Position numbers and translations under genes: made by a program. Under the pieces are notes generated by a model. That model did not search any database, was not told where the DNA came from, and worked only from the letters and a program-made list of their open reading frames with translations. From positions 1 to 54,220 of the forward strand of contig NZ_WITI01000014.1 in the NCBI RefSeq assembly GCF_009601055.1: 54,220 nt of DNA. The letters are read 5' to 3'. Numbering within the stretch: the first letter of the stretch is position 1; each line of letters begins with the position of its first letter. Source of the DNA: Lactococcus sp. dk101. Its GTDB lineage: Bacteria; Bacillota; Bacilli; Lactobacillales; Streptococcaceae. Of the stretch, positions 15,942 to 24,920 are shown piece after piece.

Positions 15942-16634
15942 TCACTCTTTGCTTAAATCAACATCACGTAAAAAGTCATGTCCAATTCTCACAAAAGTTG
16001 CTCCCTCTTTGATTGCAATTTGATAATCTCTGCTCATTCCCATGCTTAATTCCGTACAAGGAACATTTTCGAGATTCATCTCGGAAATTTCAACTTGTAC
16101 TTGTTTTAAATCATGGAAAATACTAGCGCATTCTTCATCAGTTGCTTCAAGTGGTGCCATCGTCATCAAACCAACAATTTCAATTTTTGTAAACTGAGCA
16201 AATTCAGAAAGAATATCCATCAGTTCCGTTTTCGTAAAGCCATGTTTACTTTCTTCACCTGAAATATTCACTTGCAAGAAACATTTGATTTTGTGATCCG
16301 CTCTTTTTTCAATTTCTTGAGCTAACTTCAACGAGTCTAAAGCATGAAAGTAATCAACACAGTTGATTACTTCTTTTACTTTTCGACGTTGTAAGCTTCC
16401 AATCAAATGCCAAGTAAGTTCTAAATCCTTGAGTTGATTATATTTATCTAAGAATAATTCTGTACGATTTTCAGCGATATTTTGAATGCCTGCTTGGACG
16501 ATTTGACGCGCCAAATTTGCATCTCCATATTTTGTTACTGCTAAAATCGATACTTTTTGATTTGAAAAATCTGAAAGATTTATCGCATTTTCAACATTAT
16601 CCTTGATTCTCTTAACATTTTCAGCTATCGTCAT
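15942..16634 (-). CDS. YggS family PLP homeostasis protein
   Basis: A 230-aa alanine-racemase-like TIM-barrel protein that binds pyridoxal phosphate and maintains PLP/amino acid balance. The PLP lysine is in LAVTKYGDANLARQ; HLIGSLQRRK, VNISGEESKHGF, GLMTMAP and LSMGMSRDYQIAI are the conserved family segments. I place the start at ATG 16634, 1 bp after the ftsZ stop; a longer reading would overlap ftsZ by 59 bp. It corresponds to ylmE in the Bacillus division cluster. Confidence 0.95.
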   Translation of the reverse strand: MTIAENVKRIKDNVENAINLSDFSNQKVSILAVTKYGDANLARQIVQAGIQNIAENRTELFLDKYNQLKDLELTWHLIGSLQRRKVKEVINCVDYFHALDSLKLAQEIEKRADHKIKCFLQVNISGEESKHGFTKTELMDILSEFAQFTKIEIVGLMTMAPLEATDEECASIFHDLKQVQVEISEMNLENVPCTELSMGMSRDYQIAIKEGATFVRIGHDFLRDVDLSKE

Positions 16635-16635
16635 C

Positions 16636-17892
16636 TTAACGTTTACGGAAAAATGGAGGTGTATCCAAATCTTCTTCTGAAGTAGGAACGCCACTGAAAC
16701 TTGTTACGTTTGAAGCTTCATGATTGTTGTTTGAAACTGCTTGACGTGGTGAAGCATCACGACGAATATCCCAATCACCAAATGCAGATGCTGCTGCATT
16801 ATTTGTTTGAGCTGCAGGTGCACTTGGTTGTGCTGCGCGGCTAACAGGTGTGTGTGTCAAGTTTGCATTGTGAACAAAGTTTTGACGACGTGGTTCTTCT
16901 TTACGAGGTGCTGGATTTAAAACAGCATCAACTTCTTCTTTAGAAACGCCAGTTGCAACAACAGTTACGCGAATTTCATCTTTCATATCAGGGTCAAGTG
17001 AAGTACCAAGCAAGATATTTACATCATTGCCGGCTGCTTGAATAACAATTTCAGATGCATCTTGAGCTTCTGTCAAGCTCATGTCCATTCCACCAGTAAC
17101 ATTCAAGAGGACATTTTCTGCACCTTCAATTGTTGTTTCAAGAAGTGGACTGTAGATTGCTTTACGAGTAGCTTCAATGACACGGTCTTCACCAGTAGCC
17201 ACACCAATACCCATGAGGGCATCACCTTTGTTTGCCATAACTGTTTTCACATCAGCAAAGTCAAGGTTAATCATTCCTGGGTTAGTAATCAAGTCTGTAA
17301 CACCTTGAACACCTTGACGCAAAACATTATCGGCTTCGCGTAAAGCTTCTGTCAAAGGTGTTTTCTTGTCAACGATTTCAAGCAGGTTGTTGTTTGAAAT
17401 AATCAACAAAGTATCAACATTAGCACGTAATTCTTCGATACCTTCAGTTGCAAAGTATGAACGTTTTGAACCTTCAAATCCAAATGGACGTGTTACAACT
17501 GCTACTGTCAAAGCATTAAGTTCTTTAGCAATTTGTGCAATAACTGGTGCAGCACCTGTACCAGTTCCACCACCCATACCAGCAGTGATGAAAATCATAT
17601 CAGAGCCTTCGAGCGCTTGTGAAATTGTTTCAGCTGATTCTTCAGCTGCACGTTGTCCAACTTCTGGTTGTGCACCAGCACCAAGACCACGTGTCAATTT
17701 AGGGCCAAGTTGAATGACCGTATCTGCTTTAGAGCTACGCAAAGCTTGCACATCGGTGTTTGCTGCGATGAATTCAACGCCAGAAACACCTTCTTCAATC
17801 ATTCGGTTGATGGCATTGCCACCACCACCGCCAACACCGATGACTTTAATTACGGCACCTTGTGTTAAATCTGTATCAAATGAAAATTCCAT
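16636..17892 (-). CDS. ftsZ: Cell division GTPase FtsZ
   Basis: A 418-aa tubulin homologue forming the Z ring. [11 protein letters not shown] (about 20-30) and the tubulin signature [11 protein letters not shown] (about 107-117) bind GTP; NLDFADV supplies the T7 catalytic loop. After residue about 320 there is a disordered Gln/Ala/Asn linker, then the conserved C-terminal peptide [11 protein letters not shown] that docks FtsA and SepF. It sits 26 bp after ftsA with an AGAAAACGGAGAATTAAAAA ribosome-binding region. Confidence 0.99.
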   Translation of the reverse strand: MEFSFDTDLTQGAVIKVIGVGGGGGNAINRMIEEGVSGVEFIAANTDVQALRSSKADTVIQLGPKLTRGLGAGAQPEVGQRAAEESAETISQALEGSDMIFITAGMGGGTGTGAAPVIAQIAKELNALTVAVVTRPFGFEGSKRSYFATEGIEELRANVDTLLIISNNNLLEIVDKKTPLTEALREADNVLRQGVQGVTDLITNPGMINLDFADVKTVMANKGDALMGIGVATGEDRVIEATRKAIYSPLLETTIEGAENVLLNVTGGMDMSLTEAQDASEIVIQAAGNDVNILLGTSLDPDMKDEIRVTVVATGVSKEEVDAVLNPAPRKEEPRRQNFVHNANLTHTPVSRAAQPSAPAAQTNNAAASAFGDWDIRRDASPRQAVSNNNHEASNVTSFSGVPTSEEDLDTPPFFRKR

Positions 17893-17918
17893 TTTTTAAT
17901 TCTCCGTTTTCTGTGTGA

Positions 17919-19295
17919 TTAGTCAAATAGGTTGCCGAACATCTTCGAGATGCGACCAACAACGCCTTCTTTTTCTTCATCTGCTTCAACTTTTTGTGTA
18001 GGAGCAACTGGTGCTTGATAGAAACCAGGCTCAACGGTTTGTTCAGAATTTGAAGGTGAAACTTGAGGAGCTTGTACTTGAGCAACTGGTGCAACATAAG
18101 TTTCAACAGTTTCTGAAGGAACATAGCTATAATCACCACGTACTGCGTGTGATACCAATACGTCAATATCACTGCGATTTCCTACGAAATCAATCACGCT
18201 AATGACTTGGGCAAATGCAGGATTTCTAAGTCCCATTTCAGCAGGAACAAACAAACGTGCATTCATGTTCAACATGTTTGTAGCCAAATCAACAACGCCC
18301 GGCATTGCAGCTGCACCACCAAGAAGAACAATGCCTCCTGGGGCTTCAAAGTTATGATGAGCTTCCAAATCTTGACGAACACCGTCTAAAATTTGCGTCA
18401 TTCTTGCTTCGATAATTTGTGAAAGATAATATTCAGTAATTTGTTCTGGTTCAGATTTACCAACGACGTCAACCATAAAGAATTCGTCTTGGCTTGCACG
18501 TTCTGTGCTTGCTTCACCATAATTTACTTTCAAATCTTCCGCTGCAGTCAATGATGTGTTTAAAACTGTAGAAATGTCTTTTGTGACATAATCTCCACCT
18601 TCTGGACGCGTATGTGTAAAGACAAGTTTTTGTTCTTTTACACCACTTACTGTTGTTTGTCCAGCACCAAGGTCAACCACTACTGTACCAAATTCGCGTT
18701 CGCCTTCAGAAAGCACATAGTGTGCCATAGCCAAAGGTGCAATAACGATGTTGTCAACCAACAAACCTGCACGTTCAACGACTTTACGAATGTTGTGGAT
18801 AAGTGTTTTTGGCCCAGTGTAAACCAAACCATGCATTTCTAAACGTACACCAAACATCCCACGGGGATCTGAAATACCTTGGAAACCATCCACTGTAAAC
18901 TCATTGATTTCAACAGCAATGATTTCACGTTCTGGTACGATACCACGCATCAAAGCGTTTTGTACTACTTGAAGTACGTCATTGTCAGTGATTTCTTTCG
19001 TTTCTCCAACGATTGGAACCATACCTTGGCATTTTTCCATTTCAAGTTGGTTAGCTGGAATACTTACATTGATGTGATCAATGGTAATTCCTGCACGTTC
19101 CTCTGCCGCATTGACAGCTTTTACTAAAGCTTGCGAAACCTTTTCTATGTCAACGATGATCCCATTTTTGAGTCCATCACTTTTGGCGTTTCCAACGCCG
19201 ATTATATTCATTTCACCTGAGACGTATTCAGCTACCAATACTTTGATTGTATTTGTTCCGATATCTACGCCTGTATAAAGTCCACTTTTGGCCAT
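17919..19295 (-). CDS. ftsA: Cell division protein FtsA
   Basis: A 458-aa actin-fold protein that tethers FtsZ to membrane. I place the start at ATG 19295 (MAKSGLYTGVDIG) because AAAGGAG lies 8-14 bp upstream; the longer reading begins inside that SD region. Motifs are GVDIGTNTIKVLVAEY (phosphate 1), VVVDLGAGQTTVSGV (phosphate 2) and GGIVLLGGAAAMPG (adenosine). The C-terminal amphipathic helix GRISKMFGNLFD is the membrane anchor, after a Val/Gln/Pro-rich linker. Confidence 0.98.
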   Translation of the reverse strand: MAKSGLYTGVDIGTNTIKVLVAEYVSGEMNIIGVGNAKSDGLKNGIIVDIEKVSQALVKAVNAAEERAGITIDHINVSIPANQLEMEKCQGMVPIVGETKEITDNDVLQVVQNALMRGIVPEREIIAVEINEFTVDGFQGISDPRGMFGVRLEMHGLVYTGPKTLIHNIRKVVERAGLLVDNIVIAPLAMAHYVLSEGEREFGTVVVDLGAGQTTVSGVKEQKLVFTHTRPEGGDYVTKDISTVLNTSLTAAEDLKVNYGEASTERASQDEFFMVDVVGKSEPEQITEYYLSQIIEARMTQILDGVRQDLEAHHNFEAPGGIVLLGGAAAMPGVVDLATNMLNMNARLFVPAEMGLRNPAFAQVISVIDFVGNRSDIDVLVSHAVRGDYSYVPSETVETYVAPVAQVQAPQVSPSNSEQTVEPGFYQAPVAPTQKVEADEEKEGVVGRISKMFGNLFD

Positions 19296-19390
19296 AAAAG
19301 CGACTCCTTTCCTCATCCATCACAATTCATTTTTTATCAATATTTAAAAGGGGGGATTAGACAAGTTTTACCTAATCACGCCCATTATCT

Positions 19391-19418
19391 ATTTTAACAC
19401 AAAATTACAGTAAAACAA
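19391..19418 (-). promoter_or_regulatory. Probable ftsA promoter
   Basis: On minus, TTGTTT (19413-19418), 16-bp spacer, and extended -10 TGTTAAAAT (TAAAAT 19391-19396), about 95 bp before the ftsA start. A GATTAG/CTAATC hairpin (about 19354-19375) lies in the leader. The rest of 19296-19570 is AT-rich without other gene signals. In this window rlmB, not murG or divIB, lies upstream of ftsA. Confidence 0.6.
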
Positions 19419-19538
19419 TAGAAGAACTGCGTTTTTTTAGCTTTTTTGATTTTATTTTGTAAGTTTATTACATTTTTAGAAAAATGATGAAAATTTGCAT
19501 GATATTTACGAATTATTTTTACTTGATTTTATGATTAC

Positions 19539-19572
19539 TGTAAACTAGATTTACACTATAATTTAGTTTACA
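19539..19572. repeat. Inverted repeat TGTAAACTA/TAGTTTACA upstream of ftsA
   Basis: Nine-bp arms at 19539-19547 and 19564-19572 are exact reverse complements around 16 bp that include TTTACAC. It lies between the rlmB terminator and the ftsA promoter, about 120 bp upstream of the latter. It may be an operator; the binding protein is unknown. Confidence 0.6.
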
Positions 19573-19605
19573 AAAAAATAAGAAAGGGCTTACCATTTCT
19601 TATTT
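19572..19605 (-). terminator. rlmB terminator
   Basis: On minus, AAATAAGAAA/TTTCTTATTT hairpin (19576-19605) with a 10-nt loop, running into a T tract (19572-19578). Immediately after the rlmB stop. Confidence 0.8.
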
Positions 19606-19610
19606 TTAAC

Positions 19611-20339
19611 TTAATTTCGATTTCTAAAAATTTCATACATCAAAACACTTGCTGCAACAGATGCATTTAAACTTTGAACATGACCAACCATCGGAATGGT
19701 AATCATTTCATCCACTTGTTTCTTAAGATTTTGGGCGATTCCGTGTCCTTCATTTCCGATAATCAGCGCAACTTTTCCAGCCGTATTCCATTTGTTGAAA
19801 GGTGTTCCATCCATATCGGTACCAAAAATCCAGAACCCAGCATCTTTTAATTTGTCAAGCGTTTGTGAAAGATTCGTTACACGAACGACAGGGACATACT
19901 GAAGTGCACCTGTACTTGCTTTTACAGCTACCGGTGTGATTCCAACGGAACGATGTTTGGGTATAATGATAGCATCTACTCCTGTGGCATCGGCCGTCCG
20001 CGCAATAGAACCTAGATTATGAGGATCGGTCAACTCATCCAAAATCAAAAGCGTTGCTGTCGTTTTATCCTGAGTCAAATTTATAATGTCTTCGAGTTCA
20101 GTATAAGCAAATTCGGCTACTCTGGCAACAAATCCTTGATGGACGCCATTATCAGACATTTTATTTAGTTCTGTTTTTGGAGTCCAAGAAATATTGACTT
20201 TCTTTTCTCGTGCCAATGCTTTGATTTTTTCTACATTTTTTCCGCGAAGATTTTCTTCGACATAAAGTTTGTTAACGGTACTTGAATTTAGGGCCTCTGT
20301 TACAGCGTGCAAGCCGTAGATAATATCGGTATTTTCCAT
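19611..20339 (-). CDS. rlmB: 23S rRNA 2'-O-ribose methyltransferase, TrmH/RlmB family
   Basis: A 242-aa SPOUT methyltransferase. Residues 1-75 form the L30e-like substrate-binding domain (YGLHAVTEALNSSTVNKLYVEE). The trefoil-knot domain carries the three motifs LDELTDPHNLGSIARTADATG, ALIIGNEGHGI and IPMVGHVQSLNASVAASVLMYE. It should methylate G2251-type positions of 23S rRNA, though the related YacO-type paralogues are hard to separate by eye. It is a single-gene unit with its own terminator. Confidence 0.93.
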   Translation of the reverse strand: MENTDIIYGLHAVTEALNSSTVNKLYVEENLRGKNVEKIKALAREKKVNISWTPKTELNKMSDNGVHQGFVARVAEFAYTELEDIINLTQDKTTATLLILDELTDPHNLGSIARTADATGVDAIIIPKHRSVGITPVAVKASTGALQYVPVVRVTNLSQTLDKLKDAGFWIFGTDMDGTPFNKWNTAGKVALIIGNEGHGIAQNLKKQVDEMITIPMVGHVQSLNASVAASVLMYEIFRNRN

Positions 20340-20443
20340 GATTTTATTATATCAAATTTTGAAAGAAAAGGTCAGATTATTTTTTAAAAGATTTTTATAA
20401 ATTATGTAATTCACGCTTTTATTTATGTAATTGATTAAATTAA

Positions 20444-20471
20444 CAAAAAAGCAACCCAAATGGATTGCTTT
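20444..20471 (-). terminator. pepC terminator
   Basis: AAAGCAATCC/GGGTTGCTTT hairpin with an ATTT loop followed by T residues on the minus strand. Confidence 0.85.
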
Positions 20472-20486
20472 TATTATTTTAATTGA

Positions 20487-21806
20487 TTAGATTGCCAATG
20501 CACCCATTGGATCCCAAGGAAGTAAAACTTTTGATTCACCTTCATAGGCAGCAAGTTCTTCTGCTGTCAAAAATTCTTTACGAACAACGATTTGATAAGT
20601 GAACTCATCCATCCATTCGTCAGAAGCAACGAAGTAACCATCAAAGGCACCTGCGTCTTTACCCCATGAATTTTCGATTTTCCATTTTGTTGATTGGTCG
20701 TTTTCGTCCAAATCTACACCTGTGATTACCATTGCGTGAGTCATCAAGCTTTCAGCATAATCAAGACGTGAAGCCTTGTCTTGTGTGAATTTGATGTCAA
20801 GAGCTGTTTCGAAATCATAAGCATCGAGTGTCAACAAGCCGGCTGAACGATTTGATACTTGACCAACGTCACAACCAAACCAAACTGTTTCACCTTGTTG
20901 CATTTGAGCAATGGCAAGTTTCTTGAAACGATCCATTTCAACGTTCAAGTGTTTCACTGGTTTGCTTCCAACTACGTTACCGAGGAATTCAACCGTATAA
21001 CTTTGATTATAAGGTTTGTCAGCTGTTGGTGCATTGATAACTGAAACGTATTCGTTTAAGTCAACGCCAACAAATTGGTCATAGAATTCTTGTGGTGTAC
21101 CAGAGAATTTAGTCAAGTTTTTGCCTTCTTTATCGCGAATAGCAAAATCAAAATCTTGTGGTGGCAAGCCCAATGTTGCTGCAAGATAATTGAAGATTTC
21201 AGCAAGCAATTCTTCACGAAGAGCTACTGTATCTTTACCAGCTTTTGCAGCTTCAAGCAAAAGTTGTGCATCTTGACGGAGCAATTTATCTAAATATTGG
21301 TCAAGTTCACGACTTGCTGATGAAGCAACTGATTCAGGATAGATTGCTTTTGGAACAACACCATATTTTTGGAAAATGGCAACAATCATGTCCCATTGTC
21401 CGCCGTCACCTTGAGGTGTTTGGAGCAAGAAACGAAGGTGTTCTTTGTCCATATCAGGATTAGCTAAAAGTTGTTCAAAGAACCAGTTTGATTTTTCATA
21501 TTTGTCCCAGAAAAATGTGTAGGCTTGTGAAAATTCAAAGTTATCCAATTTGAAGTTAGCGATTGTTTTGTGGCGGAAAGTATTCAAAGCCGCAAACATC
21601 CAGCAACGTCCTGATTGTTTTTGATTGGCAACTGGATCTTTTGTCAAGTCAATTGAGAACTCAGGAAGATTGGCTGCGTGTGAGGCACGGTTTTCAAGTG
21701 CGTTCAGCAAACCATTTTTAGTTGCAGCATTTTCTACTGCTCTGTATTTTGCATTTTGTGCAAAGTTATCATAAAGTTTTTGAGTAAAATCTTTAGTTAA
21801 AGTCAT
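20487..21806 (-). CDS. pepC: Aminopeptidase C (bleomycin hydrolase family)
   Basis: A 439-aa cytoplasmic cysteine peptidase (family C1B) that removes N-terminal residues from peptides during casein or peptide use. Catalytic residues are Cys in QKQSGRCWMFAALN, His in LMTHAMVITGV and Asn in KIENSWGKDAG. It ends VLLPWDPMGALAI, the C-terminal arm typical of the family. SD AAAGGAG. Close to L. lactis PepC in length and motifs but with clear divergence. Confidence 0.98.
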   Translation of the reverse strand: MTLTKDFTQKLYDNFAQNAKYRAVENAATKNGLLNALENRASHAANLPEFSIDLTKDPVANQKQSGRCWMFAALNTFRHKTIANFKLDNFEFSQAYTFFWDKYEKSNWFFEQLLANPDMDKEHLRFLLQTPQGDGGQWDMIVAIFQKYGVVPKAIYPESVASSASRELDQYLDKLLRQDAQLLLEAAKAGKDTVALREELLAEIFNYLAATLGLPPQDFDFAIRDKEGKNLTKFSGTPQEFYDQFVGVDLNEYVSVINAPTADKPYNQSYTVEFLGNVVGSKPVKHLNVEMDRFKKLAIAQMQQGETVWFGCDVGQVSNRSAGLLTLDAYDFETALDIKFTQDKASRLDYAESLMTHAMVITGVDLDENDQSTKWKIENSWGKDAGAFDGYFVASDEWMDEFTYQIVVRKEFLTAEELAAYEGESKVLLPWDPMGALAI

Positions 21807-21833
21807 TATTTCTCCTTTACATTGTCATTTTAC

Positions 21834-21862
21834 ATTATAATCTAAATTCTCAGATAAGTCTA
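21834..21862 (-). promoter_or_regulatory. pepC promoter
   Basis: On minus, TAGACT (21857-21862), 17-bp spacer, TATAAT (21834-21839), about 28 bp before the pepC start. Confidence 0.65.
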
Positions 21863-22010
21863 TTATTATATTGTCTTTTGTTTTTAATGTCTCCTTTGGA
21901 TAACTTTCAATTTCTGTCATAATTATTAGAAAAAAAGTCATAAAAAGCGTTTTCTTTTATAATTTTTTTGAAATTTTTAGACAAATTTTGTCTATTTGTA
22001 ATTTATATGG

Positions 22011-22283
22011 TTGAAAAATTTTAAAAAACGTGTAAAATATATAATTATAAGATATATGATTGATATTTTATTATAATATTTAACGTTTTTATTATGAGCA
22101 CTTTTTTGTAGTTACTCAAATATAAAATGATTAAGGGGGACAATTCAAACTTTTCAGTTCTATTAGACTGACCGAGAAAAGAGAGGCTTTTCTGAAATAA
22201 TCTGATCACTTTAACAGACTTCATTGAATAAACTATTCAATGATTTGTATCGCTTGAGTTCAACAAAAAGGAGAATTATAAGG
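22011..22283 (+). promoter_or_regulatory. Promoter and long structured leader of the 57-aa gene
   Basis: TTGAAA (22011-22016), 16-bp spacer and TAAAAT (22033-22038, with TG upstream) would start RNA near 22045, leaving about 240 nt untranslated. The leader holds AGAAAAG/CTTTTCT and a perfect 10-bp hairpin TCATTGAATA (22221-22230)/TATTCAATGA (22234-22243) close to the SD. No known riboswitch pattern was recognised. The remaining 21863-22010 is AT-rich with no gene signal. Confidence 0.5.
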
Positions 22284-22457
22284 ATGAAGAAAGATGATAT
22301 TATTACACTACCAACTGGCGAAAACGTTCGGATAGTGAGTGCAGACCTTACCAAATATAAGAATATTATAGTTATTGAGCGAGAAAACTTGGAGCGTCGT
22401 GTTGTGGATCGAGAAACCATGACCATCACGAAAGCTCCAAATCTCAGCGCTTTTTAG
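22284..22457 (+). CDS. Hypothetical small protein (57 aa)
   Basis: ATG 22284 is 13 bp after AAAAAGGAG; a 20-codon longer reading starts before this SD inside the leader hairpin. The product (MKKDDIITLPTGENVRIVSADL...) looks like a small beta-strand-rich fold with a basic central stretch and no membrane segment. Family not recognised. It stands alone between pepC and the HD gene with a private promoter, long leader and terminator. Confidence 0.6.
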   Translation: MKKDDIITLPTGENVRIVSADLTKYKNIIVIERENLERRVVDRETMTITKAPNLSAF

Positions 22458-22491
22458 TTTTTATACCTAAAAACGAGTTTGAAGAGTAAAT

Positions 22492-22519
22492 AAAAAAAGG
22501 TGAACTTATTCACCTTTTT
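22492..22519. terminator. Bidirectional terminator
   Basis: AAAAAAGGTGAA/TTCACCTTTTTT hairpin with a CTTA loop serves the plus-strand small gene. It overlaps the last codons of the convergent HD-domain gene. Confidence 0.85.
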
Positions 22520-23072
22520 TCGTATTTAATTTTTCTTCAAGTGCTGCTTTACCTTCCAAAAACCAAGGATGAACTACTGGCATGCCTTCTTCTAACATGA
22601 AATTCATGTAAAATAAGGCTGCAGCTTCTGGTGAACTTCTCAGTGCTTCTTTCATTCCGGCATGATAAGCAGCATTCTCCCAGCTCAATTTGTCAGCTAA
22701 AAAGACGATCAAATCAAGCTGTGTAAAATGAGCTTTTAAAGTGGTATGACATTCGATTGCTGAAAGGATTTCATCATTAAAAAAGCCGAATTTCCAGCGC
22801 GCCAAAAACTTTGATATTTTTTGATGAAGGAGCACAGGATATGCTTCTTCCTCAGGCAAGAGGACAATTCCTGCTTCTGCAGCAATCGCCATTTGCTTGT
22901 CTGCTGGGTAGATTCCTCCTACATCATGCAAAATACCTGCTGAAAATGCTTTTGACGTGTTTTCGCCATATTTTTCTGCCAGTGCTTCTGCGATTTTGGC
23001 AACAGCAACGGAGTGTTCAAATAACTCTCCATCCCCTAAAAATTGTTTTACTTTTTCGATTAAGTCTTCCAT
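22506..23072 (-). CDS. HD-domain phosphohydrolase, YqeK-like
   Basis: A 188-aa protein with HD-domain metal ligands: EHSVAVAKIAE (first His), ILHDVGG (HD), then HQKIS and the C-terminal LADKLSW (Asp). The layout resembles YqeK-type diadenosine tetraphosphate (Ap4A) hydrolases. It stands alone rather than beside nadD as in many relatives, so the substrate is inferred. SD GAGAGAAGATGTA just upstream. Confidence 0.8.
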   Translation of the reverse strand: MEDLIEKVKQFLGDGELFEHSVAVAKIAEALAEKYGENTSKAFSAGILHDVGGIYPADKQMAIAAEAGIVLLPEEEAYPVLLHQKISKFLARWKFGFFNDEILSAIECHTTLKAHFTQLDLIVFLADKLSWENAAYHAGMKEALRSSPEAAALFYMNFMLEEGMPVVHPWFLEGKAALEEKLNTKKGE

Positions 23073-23284
23073 TACATCTTCTCTCTAACACTGTTCCTTG
23101 TGTTTTTTGCCTCTATTATTCCGTTTCATCCTGAGACCCAAAAAATTTGACTCCTACAAGTCAAGTTTTATTGGTCACATTATTATTGTTTCTTATCTGT
23201 ATATCAACTGATACATGTTTTAATTTTTAATCAGTGTATTTTCTTTGTCAGCGCTGACAATTTCAGGCTCTTTTAATTATATCA

Positions 23285-23311
23285 AAAAAATCTACGATTA
23301 GGTAGATTTTT
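23285..23311 (-). terminator. mtnN operon terminator
   Basis: AAAAATCTAC/GGTAGATTTTT hairpin with a five-nt loop just after the mtnN stop. A perfect TGTCAGCGCTGACA copy lies 26 bp further on. Confidence 0.8.
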
Positions 23312-23319
23312 GTAAGCTC

Positions 23320-24000
23320 TTACAGCATTTTTTCTAATAACTTGATAAGGGTTTGCGCAGATTGTTTTCCTGCTTCAATAATAAATTCATCAAATTTGAC
23401 ATTGGCGTCATGATCAGCCGTATCAGACATGGCACGGATGACCGCAAAAGGTTTTCCTAAGGCTGTTGCCGCTTGAGCAATTGATGCGCCTTCCATCTCA
23501 ACTGCCAAAACTTCTGGGAAGTGAGATTTGATTTCCGCTACTTTGTCAGGGCTTGAAATAAAGCTGTCAGAGCTGGTGATCAAACCAACATGAACATTTT
23601 CAAGCACTTTCTTCAGCTCCGAAGTAAAGTATTTGCTGGCTTCATAATAGAGTGGCTGTTGTGCCATTTGACCATAAGCATAGCCAAAGGCTGTAACGTC
23701 AACATCATGATAGGCAAGTCTGTCAGCAATGACAACATCACCGATTTTGAGGGCTGAATCGACTGCACCTGCTGAACCTGTATTGATGATTGCATCTACT
23801 TCAAAAATATCTACCAAATAGCTGACCGCCAGTGCTGACATGACTTTTCCGATACCAGACTGCACAAGCACAACATCGTGACGGCCAATTGACCCTGTAT
23901 AAAAGACTAGATTGTGGCGTGTGTGCTTTCCTGAATTGTCAAGTCGATTGACCAAGGTCCGAATTTCTTCGTCCATTGCAGCAATAATTCCTATTTTCAT
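23320..24000 (-). CDS. mtnN: 5'-methylthioadenosine/S-adenosylhomocysteine nucleosidase
   Basis: A 226-aa enzyme that cleaves MTA and SAH (and 5'-deoxyadenosine), part of SAM salvage and AI-2 formation. MKIGIIAAMDEEI at the N-terminus contains the catalytic Glu region, GSAGAVDSALKIGDVVIA the phosphate/substrate loop, and VEMEGASIAQ and MSDTADHDA the nucleoside site with the acid Asp. It is the last gene of the glmU-nudix-macP-mtnN run, an order shared with streptococci. Confidence 0.96.
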   Translation of the reverse strand: MKIGIIAAMDEEIRTLVNRLDNSGKHTRHNLVFYTGSIGRHDVVLVQSGIGKVMSALAVSYLVDIFEVDAIINTGSAGAVDSALKIGDVVIADRLAYHDVDVTAFGYAYGQMAQQPLYYEASKYFTSELKKVLENVHVGLITSSDSFISSPDKVAEIKSHFPEVLAVEMEGASIAQAATALGKPFAVIRAMSDTADHDANVKFDEFIIEAGKQSAQTLIKLLEKML

Positions 24001-24032
24001 GTTTAAAACTTTCTATATTAGTGAGTGATATA

Positions 24033-24314
24033 TTAGAAGAAATAATACCACACGAAGCCGACAAATAATGCCAGTGCGAATAATGCGACGATAATCAGCC
24101 ATTTATTGACTGATTTGCTCCGCTCAACTTGCTTGGCATTTTCAATCCGACGACTTTTATAGACGGACTTTTTTGACAAGTCTTTTTCTATTTTACTGTA
24201 CTTTTCGGATAGTTCTTCGTCTTGCGCCATTTCTTCTTGCAAATGACGTTCGAGATGCTTGCGGTTCCGTCGTGCTTCCTCAATAATTTCATCCGTTAAA
24301 ATTGGTCTAGGCAT
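24033..24314 (-). CDS. macP: MacP-like cell wall synthase activator
   Basis: A 93-aa protein beginning MPRPILTDEIIEEARR, then a charged helical stretch and one C-terminal transmembrane helix (WLIIVALFALALFVGFVWYYFF) preceded by basic residues. In S. pneumoniae MacP lies in the same neighbourhood (after the nudix gene and before mtnN), activates PBP2a and is phosphorylated by the StkP kinase. That identity comes from position and N-terminal pattern. A StkP-type kinase (PknB) is encoded in this window. Overlaps the nudix gene stop by 8 bp. Confidence 0.75.
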   Translation of the reverse strand: MPRPILTDEIIEEARRNRKHLERHLQEEMAQDEELSEKYSKIEKDLSKKSVYKSRRIENAKQVERSKSVNKWLIIVALFALALFVGFVWYYFF

Positions 24315-24894
24315 TTAAACCTCCACGTAAAATTTTTAACTCCCAATATTGTATTGCCATAATTGTTTTAGAATCACAAATTTCTCCCTTTTGCATCATC
24401 AATTTAGCTTCCTGCAAAGTGACAAGTTTGGTTTCCAGAAATTCTTCGTCATCCATTGGACGCGGATTTTCTACCTTTTTCAAATGATCCGAGAAAAAGA
24501 GATGTGTTTGTTCTGATGAAAAGCCAATGGTACCATAAAATGGAGCAATAACTTCCAAGTCAAATCCATCTTCAACAGTATATCCTGTTTCTTCTTCTAG
24601 TTCTCTGAGTGCAGCTGCCTCAATCTTAGAATTTTCTCCGAATTCTAATTTACCAGCGGGAATTTCATAGATAAATTGTTCAATCGCCTTGCGATATTGA
24701 CCAACCAAAATCATTTTGTCGGAAATAATCGGAGCGACTGCAACGCCTCCGTTATGAAAAACCAGTTCGCGTGTGCCTAAATTTCCATCAGGCAAGCTTA
24801 CCGTATCGCATACCACACGAAATATTTTTCCATGAAAAATCAAATCACGTGATAATGTTTTTTCTTCATATTTTTTATTTTCAACTTCTAACAT
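24307..24894 (-). CDS. nudF: Nudix hydrolase, ADP-ribose pyrophosphatase type
   Basis: A 195-aa Nudix enzyme with the box GKLEFGENSKIEAAALRELEEETGY in full G-x5-E-x7-REx2EExGx form. The N-terminal strands and the preceding VGQYRKAIEQFIYEIPAG are typical of ADP-ribose pyrophosphatases (NudF/YqkG). It sits between glmU and macP. Given a TIR-type NAD-cleaving protein in the same genome, ADP-ribose turnover is a relevant pathway, but this gene is a conserved housekeeping one. Confidence 0.9.
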   Translation of the reverse strand: MLEVENKKYEEKTLSRDLIFHGKIFRVVCDTVSLPDGNLGTRELVFHNGGVAVAPIISDKMILVGQYRKAIEQFIYEIPAGKLEFGENSKIEAAALRELEEETGYTVEDGFDLEVIAPFYGTIGFSSEQTHLFFSDHLKKVENPRPMDDEEFLETKLVTLQEAKLMMQKGEICDSKTIMAIQYWELKILRGGLNA

Positions 24895-24920
24895 AACTTC
24901 CCTTAATCTCTAATTTTTAC

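Noticed and set aside
15942-16694. Longer start for the YggS gene overlapping ftsZ
   Set aside because: The first 20 residues lack family similarity; ATG 16634 lies directly after the ftsZ stop where homology begins.
22127-22171. 14-codon possible leader peptide upstream of the 57-aa gene
   Set aside because: No SD and no regulatory codon run; probably chance in an AT-rich leader.
22211-22429. 72-aa minus ORF opposite the 57-aa gene
   Set aside because: Antisense reading; the plus-strand gene has an SD, promoter and terminator while this has none.
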